Positions 1-5,038 of a stretch of 9,698 nucleotides of DNA are shown piece by piece. The DNA comes from Melioribacter sp051488665 (lineage in GTDB: Bacteria > Bacteroidota > Ignavibacteria > Ignavibacteriales > Melioribacteraceae), in contig NZ_JBPSEG010000023.1 of assembly GCF_051488665.1 (NCBI RefSeq), forward strand, positions 1 through 9,698, given 5' to 3'. The stretch's first letter is position 1. Every line of letters begins with the position of its first letter. The position numbers were made by a program, and so were the translations under genes. The notes beneath the pieces are model-generated. The model searched no databases and was not told the DNA's origin. It saw nothing but the letters and a program-made list of their open reading frames with translations.

Positions 1-597
1 ATTATACATTACAGCATTGGGATCTTCTGAATGATGTAAACCAATACAATGCCCTATCTCGTGGAGAGCAATTCCCCAGATATCGTAATAGCCACCATCA
101 TCCCATCCATGCCGATAATATCCTTCATAAATAACATCAGCATCAATTATTACACCTACGCTATTGACTGTTATATATGTAACAGCGGTTGCTCTTCCAC
201 TACCAGGAGGCCCAAGCACAGAATAAATAGAATCTGTTGGATCCGAAACCCAAAAATGAACATTTTGTCCATCATTTCCATAAGTATTGGCAGTAAGGCC
301 ACCATAATTTGCTGTACAATTAATCGCAGCACTTTCCCATTGGCTATATGCATTCTCAATTAATGACATAACAGCATCGTTATTTGGTAGTTGTGTCGAG
401 AGATAAGCATTAAGATGTAAATACCATGTTATTCCTGAATTCCAGAATATATAATTTCCAACACCCAAAGAAGAAATCCCGGGTGGCGCGTATCCTGAAT
501 AATCTCTAGCATTAATATATCTTTCACAATAAGAAACATCTGAAAACAAATAAAATATTATTGATAGAATAATCAAAAAATATTTTAATGAGTGCAT
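1..597 (-). CDS. Matrixin-like secreted zinc metalloprotease, C-terminus cut by window edge
   Basis: This reading frame starts at ATG 597-595 and stays open for 199 codons to the window edge, so the C-terminus is missing. Residues 1 to about 24 form a hydrophobic signal peptide. HEIGHCIGLHH at residues 179-189 matches the metzincin zinc site HExxHxxGxxH, with H179, H183 and H189 as zinc ligands and E180 as general base. AVMY at 195-198 fits the Met-turn that follows, with M197. DADVIYEG near 152-159 resembles the strand that precedes the active site in peptidase family M10. An AGGAG site lies about 9 nt before the start. The gene follows the 187-aa protein gene by 23 bp and is probably co-transcribed with it. 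I infer an exported peptidase that acts outside the cell. Substrate is unknown, and a T9SS domain may lie in the missing part. The class is well supported; the exact subfamily is less certain. Confidence 0.85.
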   Translation of the reverse strand, partial: MHSLKYFLIILSIIFYLFSDVSYCERYINARDYSGYAPPGISSLGVGNYIFWNSGITWYLHLNAYLSTQLPNNDAVMSLIENAYSQWESAAINCTANYGGLTANTYGNDGQNVHFWVSDPTDSIYSVLGPPGSGRATAVTYITVNSVGVIIDADVIYEGYYRHGWDDGGYYDIWGIALHEIGHCIGLHHSEDPNAVMYN

Positions 598-620
598 TTT
601 ATTATTCTCCTATTTTTTAG

Positions 621-1184
621 TTATAGCAAACTTTTAATCAAATTAATAAAGTCTTTTTTAGACACTCTCTCAACCGAATTCATAAGAATAATTTCTTTTT
701 TCATTAAAGTTGATATAATTAAATTATCATTGCCTGAGTCTCTTAATATATACTCATTACCATTACCATCATTAATTATATTAAACTTACCTTCCGACAA
801 TCCAAAAACATACAAGAATTTTTTTTGAGCTATATTATTTCTTTTAAGGAAAAGAATTGTTTTTTCACCTTTTTTAAAACGAGGTGCCCCGGGTATAATT
901 TGAATAATATCTCCATACTCACCCCCAGGATATACCAATTCGAACTCTTGAATATTTTTTAAATAATTCGATTTTATCCTTTCATCAATTTTCAAAGAAA
1001 TTTTAGTAGTAATTCTTCCATTTGAATTATTATAAGATGATTTAATCTGCGTAATTTCAGCAACAATTATGTCATCGCTTTCTTTGCACAACTCAAGCAA
1101 ACTATATTGAGCCTGGGAAATTAACGGTACGGAGCTATAAATCATAAAAAGCAAAAAATATTTACATATAAGTTTAAATTTCAT
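621..1184 (-). CDS. Exported 187-aa protein, GAPRF/GE family, possible NTR/TIMP-like fold
   Basis: The 187-aa product has a signal peptide at residues 1-25 ending SQA, cleaved before QYS. The mature part begins with C33 and a strand-like stretch DDIIVAEITQIKSS (37-50). A second predicted strand pair (ITTKISLKIDERI, 58-70) follows, then YPGGEYG (85-91), IPGAPRFKKGEKTILFL (97-113) and VFGLSEGKF (126-134). I have seen this GG-x-G, GAPxF, GExxxLFL, GLxxGKF pattern in uncharacterised bacterial proteins encoded beside matrixin-type proteases. The strand order resembles OB-fold NTR domains, the fold of TIMP metalloprotease inhibitors, but the usual disulfide set is absent, so this is a hypothesis. 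The start is supported by AAGGGGGT about 6 nt upstream. The gene lies 25 bp after the beta-propeller gene and 23 bp before the protease gene. The function is not known. Confidence 0.85.
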   Translation of the reverse strand: MKFKLICKYFLLFMIYSSVPLISQAQYSLLELCKESDDIIVAEITQIKSSYNNSNGRITTKISLKIDERIKSNYLKNIQEFELVYPGGEYGDIIQIIPGAPRFKKGEKTILFLKRNNIAQKKFLYVFGLSEGKFNIINDGNGNEYILRDSGNDNLIISTLMKKEIILMNSVERVSKKDFINLIKSLL

Positions 1185-1209
1185 AGTTACCCCCTTGTTT
1201 TTATGAATC

Positions 1210-2523
1210 TTATTTTATTAATAATAATTTGTTTAATAGTGCAGTTCTTGAATCTGACAAAGAATAGATGTAAATGCCACTAGAAAGATTTAATATTTCG
1301 GATGAAATGTTGAAATTATAATCCCCATTTGGATGGTAACGATTTGAAAAAAGAATAATTTTTTGGCCAGTTAAATCATATAATGATAAGGTCAAATAGG
1401 AAGGTTTTTTTACTGAATATTTAATCTTAGTACTAGCATTAAATGGATTGGGATAACTTCCTAAAACATCAAAATTTTTGCTCATATCAAAATGAGGGTA
1501 ATCTCTAATACTACTTAAAATTTTATTGTTAGTAATTAATGTTCCAGATACTCCAACACACCAAATATTTTCTTTATTAGCAAAATACATTGAATTAAGC
1601 CTTTTTACTGTCGGGATATTAATCCTTTCCCAATAATTACTGTCTTCTTTATTTACTAAAATTGAATAATTCCCATCCTTTACTTCTAATAATTGTACTT
1701 TAGAATAATTAGAAATATTAAGGTCTATAATTGTTCCAACAATAAGATTTTCAATTGAACCATCTTCTTTAATTAACTTAAAGTCATTGGAACTCCATGT
1801 TTTTCCAGAGTCAATGGACAGCTCTAATCCTGTTCCCCATGCCCAAATAGTATCAATACTAGTATTCGTTAAACCCCAAGTATAATGAAAATTTTCACTA
1901 TAATAATTCCAATTTACGCCATTATCAGTTGATTTATAAATATATGTTGGGCCTAATGGATCAATGGAAGCACTACATAAAATGAGTACAGAATTTTCGT
2001 CGAGTATATTTACTGCTTGTATCCTGTATCCTTTTAATTTTTGTACCTCATCAGTATCCAAGATTTTATACCAAGTCTTTCCAGTATCACTAGATTCATA
2101 TATAACAGAACGAGTTTCAGTATTTGTCATGCCTGCACAGAGCCAAATTTTTTCTATCGAATAAAAATCCAAATCAATAAAATTTAATAATGAATCTGAA
2201 AAAATGAGGTTCCAATTTTGACCCTGATCTGTAGTTCTATATACGATACCATTACCTATTATAAAACCCACTTCATTATTAATAAATGTAATTCTATTTA
2301 ATTGATGTTTAGCATTATCCAATATTTTAGTTTTCCAAATTTTTCCTCCATCTTCTGTAATTAGTAACATAGAGTTATCGCCAATACAAAAACCAATATT
2401 CTCGTTCAAGAAAAAAATATCAGTGAGATTATTTTTATTGGAAAGTTCAATACTATGCCATTGAGAAAATATTAACATAGGCATACAGAAAAATATCATC
2501 ATTATTTTTGTTTGAATGCTCAT
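1210..2523 (-). CDS. Secreted Asp-box beta-propeller protein with T9SS type A sorting domain
   Basis: The 437-aa protein has a signal peptide at residues 1-20 (ending LIFS, before QWHS). Five Asp-box motifs follow: TEDGGKIW (56-63), TTDQGQNW (97-104), SSDTGKTW (144-151), STDNGVNW (198-205) and SIDSGKTW (236-243). They sit between predicted four-strand blades, as in BNR/sortilin/Ycf48-like propellers. Residues 356-437 form a C-terminal sorting domain with SYPNPFN, the KIKYSV strand, LYDLTGQKI, SSGIYIYSL and a lysine end. This domain directs export through the type IX system and removal or anchoring at the cell surface. Catalytic residues of sialidases are not evident, so a structural or binding role is more likely than glycosidase activity. 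An AGGGG site lies about 8 nt before the ATG. It is the first gene of the three-gene cluster that ends in the metalloprotease. Confidence 0.9.
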   Translation of the reverse strand: MSIQTKIMMIFFCMPMLIFSQWHSIELSNKNNLTDIFFLNENIGFCIGDNSMLLITEDGGKIWKTKILDNAKHQLNRITFINNEVGFIIGNGIVYRTTDQGQNWNLIFSDSLLNFIDLDFYSIEKIWLCAGMTNTETRSVIYESSDTGKTWYKILDTDEVQKLKGYRIQAVNILDENSVLILCSASIDPLGPTYIYKSTDNGVNWNYYSENFHYTWGLTNTSIDTIWAWGTGLELSIDSGKTWSSNDFKLIKEDGSIENLIVGTIIDLNISNYSKVQLLEVKDGNYSILVNKEDSNYWERINIPTVKRLNSMYFANKENIWCVGVSGTLITNNKILSSIRDYPHFDMSKNFDVLGSYPNPFNASTKIKYSVKKPSYLTLSLYDLTGQKIILFSNRYHPNGDYNFNISSEILNLSSGIYIYSLSDSRTALLNKLLLIK

Positions 2524-2816
2524 AATATTTTCCCCTATTTAATATTTTTTTTAACAGTGTTCTATTTGGGAAGGTATTTTCCTTTTATTATTATTTAAAG
2601 AACTTCGCCTTTAATTGATTCATAATATCTATTTTCAGTTGTGAATTATGTACAGTACCTCAATTGGAAGTATGTACTATAACTGCACCACCGTAATTAT
2701 TTTCATATCTTTTCCATTAACCTTACCTTCATTTTAATTGATAAAAATTATATCCCTAAATTCAACATCAAAAGGATATTAATATAAACCTATGTCTTTT
2801 TTATACTATACTGTAT
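2524..2816. other. Gene-free stretch between the beta-propeller gene and the IS element
   Basis: No intact gene is visible in these 293 bases. On the minus strand there is an RBS for the beta-propeller gene next to its ATG and, further upstream, short pieces that read like a decayed beta-helix protein (listed separately). A TATAAT hexamer occurs on the minus strand near 2745 but has no convincing -35 partner at 16-18 bp. The promoter of the three-gene cluster therefore cannot be placed with confidence. Confidence 0.6.
2591..2778 (-). pseudogene. Possible remnant of a secreted beta-helix-type gene
   Basis: Minus-strand translation gives YPFDVEFRDIIFIN, a stop, then NEGKVNGK in one frame. The next frame continues with RYENNYGGAVIVHTSN, a stop, and GTVHNSQLKIDIMN, ending at a triple TAA near 2591. 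The order of a hydrophobic IIFIN turn, a GGAVIV strand and a TVHNSQ turn looks like coils of right-handed beta-helix proteins such as polymorphic membrane proteins. The frame change and internal stops indicate decay. It sits directly next to the IS, on the side that would be the body of a gene whose start lay beyond the IS. The match is by eye and short, so this remains a weak call. Confidence 0.25.
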
Positions 2817-2840
2817 TGGTTCAGCGTGAAATGGAACTTC
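2817..2840. repeat. IS left terminal inverted repeat
   Basis: It begins TGGTTCAG and contains GAAATGGAA followed by CTTC. The reverse complement of 4193-4216 begins TGCTTCAG and contains GAAATGGAA followed by TTTC, so 19 of 24 positions agree. The TG...CA ends are typical of IS3-family elements. Confidence 0.85.
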
Positions 2841-2878
2841 GGATTATTTAATTAAGGTGAAAAATTAGGATACATGCA

Positions 2879-3805
2879 TCACCTCATGGCGTAAATGTCT
2901 GCCACTTTCATAGCGATTTTTTTAGCTAACTGCAATTTAGTATTTCTCGCTTCAAGTTTCTCGGTAATTCTGTTGTTTAAAAAATCATCCGGAGATAAAT
3001 AGAACAAAGAGCTATGCAATCGCCTGGTATTGTAAAATTCAATGAAATCAGCGATCTGTTTTCTGGCATCGTTAAGATTAATCAATGATTTAGTAGCCAA
3101 ACATTCTTCGTGAACGGTTCTATGATATCGTTCAATCTTACCATTGCTCTGGGGATAGGCAATGGAAGTTCTAATATGCTGAAGCCCAACTTCTTTAAGA
3201 TATTCCGCAAAGTCCCTGGAAATAAACTGGGAACCGTTGTCGGTAATCAGTCGTGGTTTAACGCCGGGATATTTTTCCAATGCTCTCTGAACAACAATTT
3301 GAATGTCATACTCTTGCATGTTAGTTCTTACTTCGTGATGGACGATATAACGAGAGTAACCATCAATAACCGAGATGAGGAATAAGAACGCTCCCCGAAA
3401 GTTGACGTATTTGATATCAGTATGCCAGTGTTGATGCGGCATGGTCGGTTGAACAAAGTCGCTGCCTTTGGAAGAATGTTTAACTTTATTCCAGCGATTC
3501 AATAAATTAGCTGATTTTAGCGTTCTGTATGTGGTCGAAGGGCTTACAGCTACGATGTTTTCATCAAGCATCATATAAGTCAATCTCCGGTAGCCTTCGC
3601 CAATATGAAGACGGGCATAGTTAATAATTGCTTCTCTTTCCCAATCAAGTATCCAATGCTTCTTTGGAATAAAACCGTTATGATTATTCTGTTTTTCATT
3701 ACGGTCTATCCAAGAGTAATATTTGCTGGAATTAATACCAATCATCAACAGCAATTTATTTATCGGAGTATCGGTTTTTAGGCTCATCATTTTAGTAAAA
3801 CTCAC
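2879..3805 (-). CDS. IS3-family transposase OrfB, DD35E integrase catalytic domain
   Basis: The product is the catalytic half of the transposase, which carries out strand transfer of the IS. The rve-type core holds D130 (WHTDIKY), D189 (LITDNGSQF) and E225 (NGKIERYH), with 35 residues between the last two. An HTH_21-like region with HIGEGYRRLTYMM lies near 67-80, and the C-terminus has FYNTRRLHSSL (257-267). The reading frame as drawn starts at GTG 3805, but it is open further upstream to about 3880 with no stop. The main product is therefore probably a fusion with OrfA, made by -1 frameshifting at 3865-3871 and about 426 aa long (98 from OrfA plus 328). The frame and all three acidic residues are intact, so the element may still be active. 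Confidence 0.93.
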   Translation of the reverse strand: MSFTKMMSLKTDTPINKLLLMIGINSSKYYSWIDRNEKQNNHNGFIPKKHWILDWEREAIINYARLHIGEGYRRLTYMMLDENIVAVSPSTTYRTLKSANLLNRWNKVKHSSKGSDFVQPTMPHQHWHTDIKYVNFRGAFLFLISVIDGYSRYIVHHEVRTNMQEYDIQIVVQRALEKYPGVKPRLITDNGSQFISRDFAEYLKEVGLQHIRTSIAYPQSNGKIERYHRTVHEECLATKSLINLNDARKQIADFIEFYNTRRLHSSLFYLSPDDFLNNRITEKLEARNTKLQLAKKIAMKVADIYAMR

Positions 3806-3843
3806 AATGTTATCTCGTATGTCAGGTTCGACCCACTTAGCAT

Positions 3844-4158
3844 TTAATCGTCCCCAGAGATACTTTTTTTTATTTCTATGTTCTCCCTAAGAAGATAACT
3901 GATGGCTTCATCACGGTCTTTTAGCTTCGCTTGAAGCTTTTCGATCTTCTTTTGTTCTGCGCTTGTTTGTTTTGTATTAGGCTTCTTTGGCATAAATATT
4001 TCTGTAGCCGACTCAAATAATTTTTTCTTCCAGTTGTAAATATCGTTTGGACGAACTTTATACTTCTCGGCTAACTGACTAATTGGAACATTGTTCTCCA
4101 AGAGTTCTCTTAGAATCATTACTTTTTGTTCGGCTGTGTAGTGTTTTCTTTGTTGCAT
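3844..4158 (-). CDS. IS3-family OrfA, helix-turn-helix and coiled coil
   Basis: This 104-aa protein binds the IS ends and regulates transposition. Residues 5-46 form a HTH_Tnp_1 domain (YTAEQKVMILRELLE, ISQLAEKYKV, IYNWKKKLFE). Residues 66-98 form a charged heptad-type helix (AEQKKIEKLQAKLKDRDEAI and on) that matches the leucine zipper used for OrfA/OrfAB oligomerisation. The start is supported by AAGGAGAATTCC directly before ATG 4158. The frame ends in SGDD and a TAA after the slippery run, so the OrfA stop lies inside the upstream extension of orfB. Confidence 0.92.
   Translation of the reverse strand: MQQRKHYTAEQKVMILRELLENNVPISQLAEKYKVRPNDIYNWKKKLFESATEIFMPKKPNTKQTSAEQKKIEKLQAKLKDRDEAISYLLRENIEIKKSISGDD
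3865..3888 (-). promoter_or_regulatory. Programmed -1 frameshift site with upstream SD-like stimulator
   Basis: On the minus strand the codons ATA AAA AAA AGT of orfA (residues 96-99) contain the slippery heptamer A AAA AAA at 3871-3865. Slipping back one base gives AAG TAT CTC TGG, which stays open into orfB. An AGGGAG at 3888-3883 lies 11 nt upstream, a spacing known to stimulate -1 shifting in IS911 and dnaX. I did not find a convincing downstream hairpin by eye. Confidence 0.8.
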
Positions 4159-4178
4159 GGAATTCTCCTTTTTTACTC

Positions 4179-4328
4179 TTATGTAAATTTAGGAAATTCC
4201 ATTTCCATCTGAAGCATAACAATACCTCCTCTTTTATTTTTGTAAAACAAAAAATTACTCCTCGCTACAATTAGTAAAAGTGGCAGAGGAATAATTTTAC
4301 CGCCTAAACTAAAATTTACTTCATCCAT
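4179..4328 (-). CDS. Small membrane protein, copy 1, C-terminus replaced by IS end
   Basis: ATG 4328-4326 opens a 49-codon frame beginning MDEVNFSLGGKIIPLP, followed by a short hydrophobic run LLLIV and then ARSNFLFYKNKRGGIV. From M38 on, the frame is encoded by the end of the IS element and stops at TAA 4181-4179, so its natural C-terminus has been lost. The first 21 residues match the copy at 9435-9551 except at two positions (G9 for Y, P14 for S). A GAGGGTG site lies about 6 nt before the start, and a sigma-70-like promoter lies ~75 bp upstream. After residue 21 the copies diverge, and the membrane segment is weakened by R and N. This copy may no longer be functional. The protein family is not recognised. 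Confidence 0.5.
   Translation of the reverse strand: MDEVNFSLGGKIIPLPLLLIVARSNFLFYKNKRGGIVMLQMEMEFPKFT
4193..4216. repeat. IS right terminal inverted repeat
   Basis: This is the partner of 2817-2840, read as its reverse complement. It lies 34 bp upstream of the orfA start and ends with CA at 4215-4216, next to copy 1 of the 250 bp repeat. Confidence 0.85.
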
Positions 4329-4375
4329 TAATTTCACCCTCAGTAAAATGAAATGAACTTACTCTAATCGGGAAG

Positions 4376-4402
4376 TATCTGCCCTGCAATTATTCTCAGA
4401 TA
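4376..4402. promoter_or_regulatory. TATCTG-N15-CAGATA dyad at the expected transcription start, copy 1
   Basis: TATCTG at 4376-4381 and CAGATA at 4397-4402 form a perfect 6 bp dyad directly after the -10 box, overlapping the expected start of transcription. Both arms and the 15 bp spacing are the same in copy 2 (9599-9625). Position and symmetry suggest an operator, although a small hairpin is possible. Confidence 0.35.
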
Positions 4403-4431
4403 ATTTTACTAAATTTCAAAAAAAAAGTCAA
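4403..4431 (-). promoter_or_regulatory. Sigma-70-like promoter in repeat copy 1
   Basis: On the minus strand TTGACT (4431-4426) and TAAAAT (4408-4403) are separated by exactly 17 bp, much of it a T run. Both hexamers are close to the TTGACA/TATAAT consensus, and the arrangement is kept in copy 2. Transcription would start near 4396 and cover the small ORF at 4328. Confidence 0.6.
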
Positions 4432-4748
4432 GACTTTTTAACATAGGATTAGGGATTGGTGGTTAGGGGGCTGGGGTTCTTGGTTTTGGGGTTCAATGTT
4501 TGTTGTTCGATTAGGGATCAGGGTTTAGGGATTAGAGGACAGAAATTCTTTTTTCTTTGTTATATGTTGATATACAATAGCTGATTGTTTTGACATATAA
4601 TATGCGCCTCTTTTTAACGAAGAACATTGAACCTCAGCGCTCCCGAACGCCCCCTTCTTTGCGAGGAGTGAGCTTTATGCGAATGACGTAGCAAACTCAA
4701 ATTAAACCTCAAAGCGCGCCACGGACGCAAAGGTCACGGTCACTCCGA

Positions 4749-4765
4749 CTCCGCCGCAGGCGGAG
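4749..4765. repeat. Perfect 7 bp hairpin CTCCGCC-GCA-GGCGGAG
   Basis: Two 7-base arms flank a 3-base loop, followed on the plus strand by GAAGAATCTC. There is no T-run on either side, so it is not a standard intrinsic terminator. It appears to be the tip of a dispersed repeat. Confidence 0.7.
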
Positions 4766-4807
4766 GAAGAATCTCCAAGTCAGTTAAGTAGATCAAATTG
4801 CCATACA

Positions 4808-4934
4808 AGATCCTTCGTCGTTCCGTCTACGTCGGATCTCCTCAGAAAGACAAATTGCTGTATTTGTGATGCTCAAAGCAATGGTGAAAGTAATATTAAT
4901 ACTTTATGTCTTTCTGAACCCGCCATCGGCGGGT
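4808..4934. repeat. Nested inverted-repeat element, MITE-like
   Basis: Three palindromes are arranged here: AGATCC/GGATCT (4808-4813 and 4834-4839), a perfect 11 bp pair TCAGAAAGACA/TGTCTTTCTGA (4842-4852 and 4907-4917) around a 54 bp AT-rich centre, and ACCCGCC-ATC-GGCGGGT (4918-4934). The 11 bp pair could bring the whole centre into a large stem. GAAGAATCTC follows at once, as it does after the hairpin at 4749. The layout fits a small non-autonomous palindromic element. Confidence 0.55.
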
Positions 4935-5038
4935 GAAGAATCTCTATCTTTCCCCCCTAACTTCCGCACGAAGAACCTGTCCACCGGTAGGCAGGCGCCC
5001 GGACCTAAACACGAATTTGGCAATACCGGTAATTTAAC

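Larger units (their letters stand above)
2817..4216 (-). mobile_element. IS3-family insertion sequence, complete, 1400 bp
   Basis: The element is bounded by imperfect 24 bp inverted repeats that begin with TG and agree at 19 of 24 positions. It carries orfA and orfB in the overlapping arrangement of the IS3 family, with orfB in the -1 frame and an A-rich slippery site near the orfA stop. Length, gene order and the DD35E transposase all fit IS3. No clean target duplication is seen: the flanks read TAT on the left and TAA on the right at the expected positions. That could reflect decay or recombination between copies. By eye the interior has more GC than the neighbouring genes. The right end lies only 7 bp from copy 1 of the 250 bp repeat, and the small ORF there runs on into the IS. 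Confidence 0.9.
4224..4470 (-). repeat. 250 bp dispersed repeat, copy 1
   Basis: It aligns along its whole length with 9444-9692, by eye at roughly nine in ten bases apart from a more divergent part near 4231-4267. Read on the minus strand it contains, in order, a G-rich-complement tract, a promoter, a dyad, an SD site, the small membrane-protein ORF and a second SD (AGGAGGT). Imperfect inverted arms occur near its ends: TTAGTAAAA at 4271-4279 and TTTTACTAA at 4404-4412, with GAATAATT and AATTATTC just inside them. Confidence 0.9.
4471..5038. other. Non-coding mosaic of G-rich tracts and GC-rich dispersed repeats
   Basis: I see no credible gene here. From 4471 to about 4545 the plus strand is rich in GGG runs with GATTAGGG-like units. 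From about 4620 to 5030 the base composition becomes clearly more GC-rich. Several compact palindromes appear there, together with the recurring piece GAAGAATCTC (4766 and 4935). Such blocks resemble the dispersed intergenic repeats of Ignavibacteria and Bacteroidota genomes, a resemblance judged from memory. The region follows the stop of the 771-aa gene, but no hairpin with a U-tract is apparent. Confidence 0.7.

Noticed and set aside
49..363. Plus-strand 104-codon reading frame
   Set aside because: It lies antisense to the metalloprotease gene, which has a clear signal peptide and zinc motif; the plus-strand product shows no recognisable domain.
2814..4220. Target-site duplication around the IS
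   Set aside because: The bases flanking the inverted repeats (TAT and TAA) do not match over 3-5 bp, so no duplication is claimed.
4083..4274. Plus-strand 63-codon reading frame over the IS right end
   Set aside because: It is antisense to orfA and the inverted repeat, with no ribosome binding site.
4224..4470. CRISPR array or tandem repeat
   Set aside because: There are only two copies, 5 kb apart, each 250 bp long with coding content; no short regularly spaced repeats are present in the window.
4918..4934. Rho-independent terminator for the 771-aa gene
   Set aside because: The stem is strong but no U-tract follows on the minus strand, and it is about 100 bp past the stop within repeat DNA.
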